From JBQCHF01 sp051954955 (GTDB lineage: Bacteria; Actinomycetota; Actinomycetes; Motilibacterales; Motilibacteraceae), in the NCBI GenBank assembly GCA_051954955.1, contig JBQCHF010000184.1, positions 1-64,000 of the forward strand: a DNA stretch of 64,000 nucleotides, given 5' to 3'. Position numbers and translations under genes: made by a program. The notes below the pieces were generated by a model. It worked only from the letters and a program-made list of their open reading frames with translations, had not been told where the DNA came from and ran no database searches. Position 1 is the first letter of the stretch. Each line of letters opens with the position of its first letter. Positions 49,650-57,685 of the stretch are shown here, piece after piece.

Positions 49650-50414
49650 ATGGATCTCGGGCTGGACGGACGCGTCTTCATCGTCACCGGGGGCACCCGC
49701 GGACTCGGGTTCGCCGGGGCGCGCGCGCTGGTGGCCGAGGGGGCCCGGGTGGTGGTGTCCTCGCGCGACGAGGAGGCCGTGGCCCGCTCCGCGGAGGAGC
49801 TCGGCGGGCGCGAGGTGGCTCTGGGCATCCCCGCGGACCTGTCCGAGCCGGGCACCGAGACGATGCTGGTGGCCGCGGCGCACGCCCGATGGGACCGCCT
49901 CGACGGCGCGCTGGTGAGCGTGGGCGGCCCGGCCCCCGGCACGGCCATGGGCATCGGCGACGCGCTGTGGCGCTCCGGTTTCGAGCAGGTGTTCCTCGGG
50001 CCGCTGCGCGTCGCGCGCGCGGTGGCGACGCAGTGCGGCGCCGAGGGCGGCAGCATCGCGCTGGTGCTGTCCAGCTCGGTCAAGCAGCCGCTGGAGGGGC
50101 TGGCCATCTCCAACGGGCTACGCCCCGGCCTGGCCATGGTGGCCAAGACCCTCGCCGACGAGCTGGGCGGCCGCGGGATCCGGGTGAACGGGCTGCTGCC
50201 CGGCCGCATCGACACCGACCGGGTGCGCGAGCTCGACCAGGCCACCGGGCGCCCGGTCAGCCCGCGCCGCGAGCGCGAGGCGGCCATCCCGCTGGGCCGC
50301 TACGGCGACCCGGCCGAGTTCGGCGCCGTGGCCGCCTTCGTGCTCTCCCCCGTCGCCTCCTACGTGACCGGGGCGATGATCCCGGTCGACGGCGGCCTGA
50401 TCCGCGGCCTCTGA
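49650..50414 (+). CDS. SDR family protein lacking the canonical YxxxK
   Basis: A 254-aa short-chain dehydrogenase fold protein. GRVFIVTGGTRGLGFAGARAL is the cofactor turn, and ALVSVGGPAPGTA replaces the usual NNAG. The active-site stretch reads VLSSSVKQPLEGLAISNGLR then GLAMVAKTLADELG. Ser is present, but the place of the catalytic Tyr-x3-Lys is Asn-x2-Arg. PVDGGLIRGL closes the fold. This matches an SDR subgroup (BKR-like) known to lack the standard tetrad; its reaction is unknown. ATG 49650 is used; ATG 49641 is also in frame. Confidence 0.85.
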   Translation: MDLGLDGRVFIVTGGTRGLGFAGARALVAEGARVVVSSRDEEAVARSAEELGGREVALGIPADLSEPGTETMLVAAAHARWDRLDGALVSVGGPAPGTAMGIGDALWRSGFEQVFLGPLRVARAVATQCGAEGGSIALVLSSSVKQPLEGLAISNGLRPGLAMVAKTLADELGGRGIRVNGLLPGRIDTDRVRELDQATGRPVSPRREREAAIPLGRYGDPAEFGAVAAFVLSPVASYVTGAMIPVDGGLIRGL

Positions 50415-50429
50415 GCCTCCGGCGCGCCG

Positions 50430-50477
50430 CTACGTCCGAAGGATCGACACCTATAGGTGCCGATCCTTCGGACGTAG
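50430..50477. terminator. 48-bp palindrome between convergent genes
   Basis: Symmetric about 50453/50454. CTACGTCCGAAGGATCG (50430-50446) matches CGATCCTTCGGACGTAG (50461-50477), and the centre CACCTATAGGTG is perfect; one A-C mismatch lies between them. There is essentially no loop. It is located between the SDR and the ABC exporter gene ends. Confidence 0.8.
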
Positions 50478-50500
50478 CGAGAAGCAGCGGGGCGACCGGC

Positions 50501-52390
50501 TCAGACGACGGCGTCCTCCTGCTCGGCCCGCGCCTGGCCTTCGAACTGCGTGCGGTAGAGGTCGGCGTAGACCCCGCCGTGGGCCAGCAGCTCCTCGTGC
50601 CGCCCGCGCTCGACGACCCGGCCGCCGGAGATGACGAGGATCTGGTCGGCCTCGCGCACGGTGCTGAGCCGGTGGGCGATGACCAGCGCGGTGCGGTGCT
50701 CCAGGGCGGTCCGCAGCGCCTCCTGCACGAGCTTCTCGGACTCGGAGTCCAGGTGCGCGGTCGCCTCGTCGAGCACGACGATCTGCGGCGCCTTGAGCAG
50801 CAGCCGGGCGATAGCCAGCCGCTGCTTCTCCCCGCCGGAGAGCCGATAGCCGCGGTCGCCGACGACGGTGTCCAGGCCGTCGGGCAGCGACTGCACCAGG
50901 TCCCAGATCTGCGCCGCCTGGCAGGCCGCGACCAGCTGGGCCTCGGTGGCGCCCGGGTGGGCGTAGAGCAGGTTGGCCCGGATCGTGTCGTGGAACATGT
51001 GCGCGTCCTGGGTGACGACACCCACCGAGTCGTGCAGGGACTCCAGGGTCACCTCGCGCACGTCGCGACCGCCCACGCGGACAGTCCCGCCGGTGACGTC
51101 GTAGAGCCGGGACACCAGGCTGGTAATGGTGGTCTTCCCAGCACCGGAGGGCCCCACCAGGGCCACGGTCTGCCCGGCGGCCACCTGGAAGCTGACGCCG
51201 TCGAGCACCTGCGTGGTCGGGGTGTTGTCGAGCACGGCCACCGACTCCAGCGAGGCCAGCGAGACCTCGTCCGCGGTCGGGTAGCGGAAGTGGACGTCGT
51301 CGAACTCGACGGTGGCCGCGCCGGGCTCGAGCGCAGTGGCGCCGGGCTTGTCGTCCACCATGGGCGGCAGGTCGAGCACCTCGAAGACCCGCTCGAAGCT
51401 GACCAGCGCGGTCATGACGTCGACGTGCACGTTGGACAGCGCGGTGAGCGGGCCGTAGAGCCGGCCGAGCAGCGCGGTCAGCGCCACCAGGGTGCCGACC
51501 GCGAACGAGCCGGAGATGGCCAGCAGGCCGCCGACGCCGTAGACGACCGCGGTGGCCAGGGCCGCGATGAGGGTGAGCGCGGTGAAGAACACCCGGCTGT
51601 ACATGGCCGAGGTGATGCCGATGTCGCGCACCCGGGAGGCCTTGGCGCTGAACTGCTCGGTCTCCTCCGGCAGCCGGCCGAAGATCTTGACCAGCAGCGC
51701 CCCGGCCACGTTGAACCGCTCGGTCATCGTCTGGCTCATCGCCGCGTTGAGCTGCATCGACTCGCGGGTGATGACAGCCAGCCGACGGCCCACGATGCGT
51801 GCGGGGACGACGAACACCGGGAGCAGCAGCAGCGCGACCAGGGTGACCTGCCAGGACAGGAACAGCATCGTGGCCAGCACCAGCACCAGGCTGACCACGT
51901 TGGAGACGACCTGGGACAGCGTGGAGGTGAACGCCTGCTGGGCCCCGATGACGTCGCTGTTGAGGCGGCTGACCAACGACCCGGTCTGGGTGCGGGTGAA
52001 GAAGGCGACCGGCATCCGCTGCACGTGGTCGAACACCTGGGTGCGCAGGTCGTAGATGAGGCCCTCGCCGATCCGCGAGGAGTACCACCGGTTGGCCAGG
52101 GTGAGGCCCGCGTCGACCAGCGCCAGCAGGGCGATGCCGAGGGACACCGAGACGACCACGCCCCGGTCGCCCTTGAGCACGCCCTCGTCGATGATCTGCT
52201 TGAACAGCAGCGGCTGGGCCACCACGATCGCGGCGTCGAAGACCACGAGGGTCAGGAAGATCGCCAGCTCGCGGCGGTAGGGGCGGGCGAAGGCGAGGAT
52301 GCGGCGGATGGTGCCGCGCGACAGCCGCTGCTTGAGGACGTCCTCGTCGCGACGGTAGGACCGCAGCATCTGCCAGTTCTGTTGTGCCAC
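50501..52390 (-). CDS. ABC exporter, fused membrane and ATPase domains (MsbA-like)
   Basis: A 629-aa half-transporter. GTG 52390 has GGAGGGAGG 8 bp upstream. The transmembrane domain with six helices spans about 40-325 (ELAIFLTLVVFDAAIVVAQPLLFKQI, GSLVSRLNSDVIGAQQAF, LSWQVTLVALLLLPVFVVPA). The ATPase domain has Walker A GPSGAGKTT, signature LSGGEKQRLAIARLLL, Walker B IVVLDEATAHLD and H-loop VIAHRLST. It works as a dimer to export lipids, peptides or drugs; the substrate is unknown. A short N-terminal segment (QQNWQMLRSYRRDEDVLKQ) is typical of one actinobacterial exporter group. Confidence 0.92.
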   Translation of the reverse strand: MAQQNWQMLRSYRRDEDVLKQRLSRGTIRRILAFARPYRRELAIFLTLVVFDAAIVVAQPLLFKQIIDEGVLKGDRGVVVSVSLGIALLALVDAGLTLANRWYSSRIGEGLIYDLRTQVFDHVQRMPVAFFTRTQTGSLVSRLNSDVIGAQQAFTSTLSQVVSNVVSLVLVLATMLFLSWQVTLVALLLLPVFVVPARIVGRRLAVITRESMQLNAAMSQTMTERFNVAGALLVKIFGRLPEETEQFSAKASRVRDIGITSAMYSRVFFTALTLIAALATAVVYGVGGLLAISGSFAVGTLVALTALLGRLYGPLTALSNVHVDVMTALVSFERVFEVLDLPPMVDDKPGATALEPGAATVEFDDVHFRYPTADEVSLASLESVAVLDNTPTTQVLDGVSFQVAAGQTVALVGPSGAGKTTITSLVSRLYDVTGGTVRVGGRDVREVTLESLHDSVGVVTQDAHMFHDTIRANLLYAHPGATEAQLVAACQAAQIWDLVQSLPDGLDTVVGDRGYRLSGGEKQRLAIARLLLKAPQIVVLDEATAHLDSESEKLVQEALRTALEHRTALVIAHRLSTVREADQILVISGGRVVERGRHEELLAHGGVYADLYRTQFEGQARAEQEDAVV

Positions 52391-52442
52391 AGCTGCGGCC
52401 TCCCTCCTGCCCGCGACAGGCTCGCGCGGGCTGCTCCTGCTG

Positions 52443-52461
52443 CCCGGGCCGAACGCCCGGG
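52443..52461. repeat. Inverted repeat upstream of ABC exporter
   Basis: CCCGGGC (52443-52449) and GCCCGGG (52455-52461) flank CGAAC, about 55 bp upstream of the exporter start; a leader hairpin or part of the termination zone of the upstream gene. Confidence 0.4.
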
Positions 52462-52523
52462 GTGTCGGGCTGCTTCCCCGGAGACCGTCCTGTCCGCCGA
52501 GGGCGGAACGGGACGCGCTCGGA

Positions 52524-52553
52524 CGCATCCGGTCCGACGCAGGGTCGGATGCG
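52524..52553 (-). terminator. Hairpin after enoyl-CoA hydratase gene
   Basis: CGCATCCG (52524-52531) pairs with CGGATGCG (52546-52553) across a 14-nt loop, 5 bp beyond the stop of the minus-strand hydratase gene. Confidence 0.5.
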
Positions 52554-52558
52554 GCGGG

Positions 52559-53407
52559 TCAGGGGCGGCCCGCGGCGAGGTCCGCGATCCGCCGGGCCTG
52601 ATGCGCCCGCTCGGCGGCCAGCTGCTCCTCCCGGGAGCGGTGCGAGGCGCCGGCCAGTAGCGCCTTGGTCTCGGTGACCGCTCCGTGCGGGGCGGCCATC
52701 AGCGCGGCGGCCACCTGCGCCACCGTGGCCTCCAGCCGGTCGCGGGGCACGACCAGCTCGGCCAGGCCCAGCCGCTCGGCCTCGGCGGCGTCCACCCAGC
52801 GCCCGGTGGCGCAGATCTCCAGGGCGCGGGGGTAGCCGACCAGGTCCACCAGCGGGCCGGTGCCGGCCAGGTCCGGCACGATGCCCAGGCTCGTCTCGCG
52901 CATGGCCAGCTGGGCGTCGTCGGCGAGGACTCGCAGGTCGCAGGCGAGGGCCAGCTGGAAGCCAGCGCCCACCGCGTGTCCCTGCACCGCGGCGATGCTG
53001 ACGACGTCGGGGCGCGCGGACCACCAGGTGAAGCCGCGCTGGTAGCCGGCGATGGTGGCGTCCACCTCGTCGGCGGGCAGCTCGGCCATGCCGACCAGGC
53101 CGCCGCCCTCACCGGCGAACATCGAGCGGTCCAGCCCGGCAGAGAACGAGAGGCCCTCGCCGCGGAGCACCACGATGCGGGTGCCGGCCGGCAGCAGCTC
53201 CTCGACCCGGGCCAGCGCGTGCCAGGTGGCCGGCAGCTGGGAGTTGCGCCGCGCCGGGCGGTCGAGCGTCACGGTGGCCACCGGGCCGTCGACCCGGAGT
53301 CGGACGGCCGCCTCGGGCCCGTCGACCCACGCGCCCCACCGGCTGTCCTGCTCGCCGTGGTCCGGCTGGCCCTCGTGAGCCGATCCTGCCGTGGCCCCTG
53401 CCTGCAT
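52559..53407 (-). CDS. Enoyl-CoA hydratase/isomerase family protein
   Basis: A 282-aa crotonase-fold protein. ATG 53407 is 9 bp after GGGAGG; ATG 53416 is also in frame but abuts it. ATVTLDRPARRNSQ, VVLRGEGLSFSAGLD (first oxyanion-hole strand), AAVQGHAVGAGFQLALACDLRV (second oxyanion-hole glycine) and ETSLGIVPDLAGTGPL are clear. In the last, Asp stands where many hydratases carry Gly-Ala or a second Glu, so isomerase or another crotonase activity is possible. It may act in fatty-acid breakdown. The C-terminal helix tail is complete. Confidence 0.88.
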   Translation of the reverse strand: MQAGATAGSAHEGQPDHGEQDSRWGAWVDGPEAAVRLRVDGPVATVTLDRPARRNSQLPATWHALARVEELLPAGTRIVVLRGEGLSFSAGLDRSMFAGEGGGLVGMAELPADEVDATIAGYQRGFTWWSARPDVVSIAAVQGHAVGAGFQLALACDLRVLADDAQLAMRETSLGIVPDLAGTGPLVDLVGYPRALEICATGRWVDAAEAERLGLAELVVPRDRLEATVAQVAAALMAAPHGAVTETKALLAGASHRSREEQLAAERAHQARRIADLAAGRP

Positions 53408-53507
53408 GCTGCCCATCCTCCCGCTGCCGCCGCGCACCGGCCCGTCGCCCGGGCCGGCTGACCGCGACGCTAGCCGAGGCCGCCGACACCGAGGGCGCGG
53501 ACGCGCG

Positions 53508-53540
53508 AGGGGCGGGCACGGACCAGCCGTGCCCGCCCCT
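53508..53540 (-). terminator. Strong hairpin after HTH gene
   Basis: AGGGGCGGGCACGG (53508-53521) and CCGTGCCCGCCCCT (53527-53540) make a perfect 14-bp stem with an ACCAG loop, 56 bp downstream of the HTH gene stop on the minus strand. No T-tract follows. Confidence 0.7.
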
Positions 53541-53596
53541 GCGCGAGGTCGGTGCTGCGATGTCTGTGCGGCGGACTCTGGTCGGTCCGTCGCGGG

Positions 53597-53812
53597 TCAG
53601 CTGACCTTCTTGCCCCGGGTGGCGCCGCCGCGGCCGCGCAGCTCGGTGCCGGACTCGGTGAGGATCCGGTGCACGAACCCGTAGGAGCGACCGGTCTCCT
53701 CGGCCAGGGACCGGATGCTGGCGCCGCCGGCGTACTTCTTCTTCAGGTCCGTCGCCAGCTTGTTGCGGTCGGTGCCGGTGACCCGTGCACCCTTCTTGAG
53801 GTTCTCGGGCAC
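53597..53812 (-). CDS. Small conserved helix-turn-helix protein
   Basis: A 71-aa DNA-binding protein starting at GTG 53812 (VPENLKKGARVTG) with GGGAGAAGG just upstream. The helix-turn-helix is ASIRSLAEETGRSYGFVHRIL (residues about 32-52). It is preceded by a basic helix (TDRNKLATDLKKKY) and ends in the Gly/Arg/Lys tail RGRGGATRGKK. Near-identical short proteins are widespread in actinobacteria and annotated only as helix-turn-helix proteins. The basic tails suggest a nucleoid-associated or general DNA-binding role. The frame upstream of 53812 runs through a tandem repeat and is not coding. Confidence 0.88.
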   Translation of the reverse strand: MPENLKKGARVTGTDRNKLATDLKKKYAGGASIRSLAEETGRSYGFVHRILTESGTELRGRGGATRGKKVS

Positions 53813-53855
53813 GCCCTTCTCCCTGCTGCTCGTGATGCCTGCTCGTGGTCCTGCT

Positions 53856-53895
53856 CGGGCTGGTGCTGGTCGGGCTGGTGCTGGTCGGGCTGGTG
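53856..53895. repeat. 15-bp tandem repeat, 2.7 copies
   Basis: CGGGCTGGTGCTGGT at 53856-53870 and 53871-53885, then a partial copy to 53895. It lies in the 198-bp gap between the sortase gene end and the HTH gene start, in the likely promoter/leader of the HTH gene. Confidence 0.75.
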
Positions 53896-54010
53896 GTGCA
53901 CGCGCAGCTCCATGATCCGCCCACCCGGCCGGTGCGGCCACCCGAGAACGGCCAGCCGCCTCGGCGAGCCTGGTGCGGGCCTCGCGAGCCGGTCGAGATC
54001 GGCGCCGAGA

Positions 54011-54799
54011 TCAGCGGGTGGGCTCGAGATAGACGACCACGTTGCTGTCCCACCCGCCCTGTCCGCGGTGGTACGCCCCGCCGCAAGTGACCACGACCAG
54101 CCGCTCCGGTCCGGCCTGGGTGAAGATCTCCTGGGCTGGGAGGGTCGCCTTGAGGTAGGTGCGCAGCGCCACCACCCGGTAGGTGCGCTGCTGCCCGTCT
54201 CCGCCGCTCACCGTGGCCGTATCGCCGATCGTGAGGCGGGGGGCGCGGTACAGCGGGCCGGTGCCGTACCTCCTGCTGTCCACGTGGCCGTCCACGACGA
54301 CCGTCCCGAGCCCGCTGCCGGGGCGTGCACCGCCGCGCCACCAGCCCAGCACCGACGGGTCGTCCGGCACCCCGAGCTCGCCCTCGGTGACGCCCACCGG
54401 GGTCACTGCGCTGTCGACGTCGATGGCCGGGATCTGCAGCCGGGTCGGCACGAACGAGGTGGCCGCCGCGGTCAGCGTGGGCAGCGCGGTGGGGGCCGCT
54501 GCGGCGGACTGCGTCGCCCGGCCGGCCGCCGGAGCCACCCGTGGTGCGGCAGCGGCAGCCGGCGTCGGCTCGGAGCCGGTCGTGGCGGTGGTGGCGGCCG
54601 CGGTCGGGACCCGGCCCGCCTCCGCCACCGGTCCCTCGCTCGGGGCCGCCCAGGTCCAGGCCCCGGCGCCGAGCAGCAGCGCGCCGGCGCCGAGCCCCAG
54701 CAGTGCCGCACGCGGGCCGTGCCGTCCCTCGGCAGCCCCCCTCCCCGCGCGGCGGCGGCCGCGCGGGGAGGGCCGGGACGCTGGCCCGGTCGGCGTCAT
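54011..54799 (-). CDS. Class F-like sortase
   Basis: A 262-aa membrane-anchored transpeptidase. ATG 54799 with GGAG 9 bp upstream. An N-terminal basic stretch and one helix (AALLGLGAGALLLGAGAWTW) precede a disordered Ala/Thr/Pro linker. The sortase beta-barrel runs from about 115 (RLQIPAIDVDSAVTPVG), with active-site His in VVVDGHVDS near 169 and Cys in VVVTCGG near 235. The Arg expected just before the last strand is not obvious: the segment reads GWDSNVVVYLEP and the nearest Arg is in YHRG upstream. The preceding gene encodes a DUF4397 surface protein that is a likely partner. Confidence 0.87.
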   Translation of the reverse strand: MTPTGPASRPSPRGRRRAGRGAAEGRHGPRAALLGLGAGALLLGAGAWTWAAPSEGPVAEAGRVPTAAATTATTGSEPTPAAAAAPRVAPAAGRATQSAAAAPTALPTLTAAATSFVPTRLQIPAIDVDSAVTPVGVTEGELGVPDDPSVLGWWRGGARPGSGLGTVVVDGHVDSRRYGTGPLYRAPRLTIGDTATVSGGDGQQRTYRVVALRTYLKATLPAQEIFTQAGPERLVVVTCGGAYHRGQGGWDSNVVVYLEPTR

Positions 54800-54837
54800 C
54801 GTGAGATCTCCAGGTGTCGGCGGTCGATCACCAGCCG

Positions 54838-55659
54838 CTAGCGGCGGGCCCGCACCAGCTTGAAGCCCGAGCCGGCGGCCACCGCGGCGCCGGCGCCGAC
54901 GAGCAGGTAGGCACCCCACGGGGTCGGCGTGCTCGAGCCGTCGCCGGCCGGGACACCCGACGGCATGGCGCTGCCGCTGCCGACGTCGATGGTCTGCAGG
55001 AGCAGGGAGTAGCCGTTGTCCGCGTCGCCGACGGCGTAGGCGTAGTACGCGGTGCCCGCGGCGAGCTTGAGGCCCTTGGCCGAGAGCCCGGCGACGTCGG
55101 CGCCGCCGGCCTGGATCGCGACGTCGTAGGAGCCCGCGGGCACCTCGGCGCCCTTCTCGGCCAGCGGCTCGAGGCCGGTGAAGGTCTTCTGGCCGTTCAC
55201 CAGAACGTCGACGGCCGGAGCGTTGGCGGTGTGGCGGGCGGTGACGCGCGCCATGCCCTCGCCGGTGGCCTTGGTGTCGTTGACGAACACCTTCAGGTTC
55301 GGGTTGCCGCCGGCCTCGTTGGCGACCACGGTCGCGTTCGCGCCGCCGGGGACGGCGACGCCCTTGGCCGAGATGATCGCCTTGCTGGTGTCGGTCGCGT
55401 CCGCGGCGGTGACGTAGAGGTCGTAGGTGCCGGCGGGGACCTTCAAGGTCTTGATGTCCTTGAACTTCAGGTCCGGGATGAGCTTGTCCGAACCGGCCCA
55501 GACCGCGACGTCGGCCGCGGCCGGCAGCGCCACACCGTGGATCACGGTCACGGTGGCGTCGTCGGCGGCCTGCGCGGGAGCCGCAAACAGACCGGCGGAG
55601 GCCAGGCCGAGCGCACCGGCTGCGGCAGCGGTCTTCAGGAGGGGTCGCACAGCCTTCAT
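54838..55659 (-). CDS. DUF4397 surface protein
   Basis: A 273-aa exported protein. ATG 55659 with GGAG upstream. The signal peptide has cleavage after APAQA near residue 31. Two DUF4397 beta-sandwich repeats follow: about 33-130 (VTVIHGVALPAAADVAVWAGSD, GTYDLYVTAADATD) and about 135-225 (ARVTARHTANAPAVDVLVNGQ, GSYDVAIQAGG). A Gly/Ser/Pro linker, a hydrophobic segment (YLLVGAGAAVAAGSGF) and the basic tail KLVRARR form a sorting-signal-like end, but no LPXTG or LAXTG motif precedes it. The gene lies 38 bp upstream of the sortase gene on the same strand, so the pair is one operon. Confidence 0.87.
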   Translation of the reverse strand: MKAVRPLLKTAAAAGALGLASAGLFAAPAQAADDATVTVIHGVALPAAADVAVWAGSDKLIPDLKFKDIKTLKVPAGTYDLYVTAADATDTSKAIISAKGVAVPGGANATVVANEAGGNPNLKVFVNDTKATGEGMARVTARHTANAPAVDVLVNGQKTFTGLEPLAEKGAEVPAGSYDVAIQAGGADVAGLSAKGLKLAAGTAYYAYAVGDADNGYSLLLQTIDVGSGSAMPSGVPAGDGSSTPTPWGAYLLVGAGAAVAAGSGFKLVRARR

Positions 55660-55824
55660 CTGGGGCTTCTCCTCTCGAGTCCCCCAGCACACGGGGGGCG
55701 GTGGCGACGGCCGCCACTCACCCACCTCTTCCGGCCCGGTCCCGCGGCCGGATGCACCCCAGCGAAGAGAACTTCCCTGGTCTTCGAGTTCCTGCTTCTC
55801 GCGGGCGGGATCGGCGCGGCAGCC

Positions 55825-57423
55825 TCAGGCCAGCGAGACGAGCTCGCGGTAGCCCGCGCTCCACAGGTCCTCGACGCCGTCGGGCAGCAGCACCACCCGC
55901 TCCGGGTCGAGCGCCTCGACCGCGCCCTCGTCGTGCGTGACGAGCACGACCGCGCCGGCGTAGGTGCGCAGCGCGGCGAGCACCTCCTCCCGGCTGGCCG
56001 GGTCGAGGTTGTTGGTGGGCTCGTCCAGCAGCAGCACGTTGGCGCTGGAGACGACCAGGGTGGCCAGCGCCAGCCGGGTCTTCTCACCGCCGGAGAGCAC
56101 GGCGGCCGGCTTGTCGACGTCGTCGCCGGAGAACAGGAACGAGCCGAGCACCTTGCGCACCTCGAGCTCGGGCAGGTCCGGGGCGGCGCTGCGCATGTTC
56201 TCCAGCACGGTGCGCTCGGGGTCGAGGGTCTCGTGCTCCTGGGCGTAGTAGCCCAGCTTGAGCCCGTGCCCGGGGACGACCTGGCCGGTGTCGGGGGTCT
56301 CGATGCCGGACAGCAGCCGCAGCAGGGTGGTCTTGCCGGCGCCGTTGAGGCCGAGCACGACGACCTTGCTGCCCTTGTCGACCGCGAGGTCGACGTCGGT
56401 GAAGATCTCCAGCGAGCCGTAGGACTTGGACAGCCCCGCGGCGGTGAGCGGGGTCTTGCCGCAGGGCGCGGGCTCGGGGAAGCGCAGCTTGGCCACCTTG
56501 TCCTTGGCCCGCACCTCCTCCAGGCCCGACAGCAGCCGCTCGGCCCGCCGGGCCATGTTCTGCGCGGCCACGGTCTTGGTGGCCTTGGCCCGCATCTTGT
56601 CCGCCTGGCTCAGCAGCGCCGCGGCCTTCTTCTCGGCGTTCTGCCGCTCGCGGTGCCGGCGCCGCTCGTCCTGCTCGCGCTGGAGCAGGTAGGCCTTCCA
56701 GCCGACGTTGTAGACGTCGATGACCGAGCGGTTAGCGTCCAGGTAGAAGACGCGGTTGACGCATTTCTCGACCAGGTCGACGTCGTGGCTGATCACAATG
56801 AAGCCGCCCTTGTAGGCGGTGAGGTAGTCCCGCAGCCAGATGATGCTGTCGGCGTCGAGGTGGTTGGTCGGCTCGTCCAGCAGCAGCGTCTCGGCACCGG
56901 AGAACAGGATGCGCGCCAGCTCCACCCGCCGGCGCTGGCCGCCGGACAGGGTGCGCAGCGGCTGCTCGAGCACCCGCTCGGGCAGGCCCAGGCTGGAGGA
57001 GATGGTGGCCGCCTCGGACTCGGCCGCGTAGCCGCCGCGGGCGAGGAACTCGGCCTCCAGCCGCGCATATCGGTTCATCGCCCGCTCGTGGGTCTCCGGG
57101 TCCACCGAGGCCATCTGGCCCTCGGTCTCGCGCAGCCGCCGGACCACCTCGTCCAGCCCGCGAGCGGACAGGATGCGGTCGCGGGCCAGCACCTCGAGAT
57201 CGCCGGTGCGCGGGTCCTGCGGCAGGTAGCCGATCTCGCCGGAACGGGTGATGGTGCCGGCCAGCGGCTGGGCCTCCCCCGCCAGGCACCGGGTGAGGGT
57301 GGTCTTGCCGGCGCCGTTGCGCCCGACCAGACCGACCCGGTCGCCGGCGGCCACCCGGAAGGACGCTGCGGACAGCAGGACGCGGGCGCCGGCGCGCAGC
57401 TCGACGTCGGTGGCGGTGATCAT
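55825..57423 (-). CDS. ABC-F family ATP-binding protein
   Basis: A 532-aa protein with two ATPase domains and no membrane part. Domain 1 has Walker A GRNGAGKTT near 33, signature LSGGQRRRVELARIL and Walker B TLLLDEPTNHLD. The linker (about 240-320) is basic and helical (LLQREQDERRRHRERQNAEKK). Domain 2 has GLNGAGKTT near 357, LSGGEKTRLALATLV and VLLLDEPTNNLDP. ABC-F proteins act on ribosomes, as translation factors like EttA or as antibiotic resistance proteins; this one has the housekeeping look (Uup/EttA-like). ATG 57423 is preceded by AGGAG. Confidence 0.92.
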   Translation of the reverse strand: MITATDVELRAGARVLLSAASFRVAAGDRVGLVGRNGAGKTTLTRCLAGEAQPLAGTITRSGEIGYLPQDPRTGDLEVLARDRILSARGLDEVVRRLRETEGQMASVDPETHERAMNRYARLEAEFLARGGYAAESEAATISSSLGLPERVLEQPLRTLSGGQRRRVELARILFSGAETLLLDEPTNHLDADSIIWLRDYLTAYKGGFIVISHDVDLVEKCVNRVFYLDANRSVIDVYNVGWKAYLLQREQDERRRHRERQNAEKKAAALLSQADKMRAKATKTVAAQNMARRAERLLSGLEEVRAKDKVAKLRFPEPAPCGKTPLTAAGLSKSYGSLEIFTDVDLAVDKGSKVVVLGLNGAGKTTLLRLLSGIETPDTGQVVPGHGLKLGYYAQEHETLDPERTVLENMRSAAPDLPELEVRKVLGSFLFSGDDVDKPAAVLSGGEKTRLALATLVVSSANVLLLDEPTNNLDPASREEVLAALRTYAGAVVLVTHDEGAVEALDPERVVLLPDGVEDLWSAGYRELVSLA

Positions 57424-57685
57424 GGGTCTCCTGCGGGAAGGCTCGGACGGCGGGCGGAGGCGGCCGCCGGTCAGGGCGCGGTGCAGGACATGGCTGCCAT
57501 GGTACCGGCCGGTCCCGCGCCGGCCCGAACACGACGGCCGGCCGCCGGGACGAAGGTCCCGCGTTACACCTGCGGGGCCAGGTTCACCCGCCCGGCCTAG
57601 TACCGAAGGCTCAAGCGTGCTGACCGCAGCGGTCGAAGACCGACAGGTACGTCGATAGTCGTCCGTCGTCGACCTCGGGGGTCAC

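Noticed and set aside
53845..54090. Possible small membrane protein (MVLLGLVLVGLVL...)
   Set aside because: It is the translation of a 15-bp tandem repeat followed by sequence antisense to the sortase gene end; no ribosome binding site and no plausible C-terminal domain.
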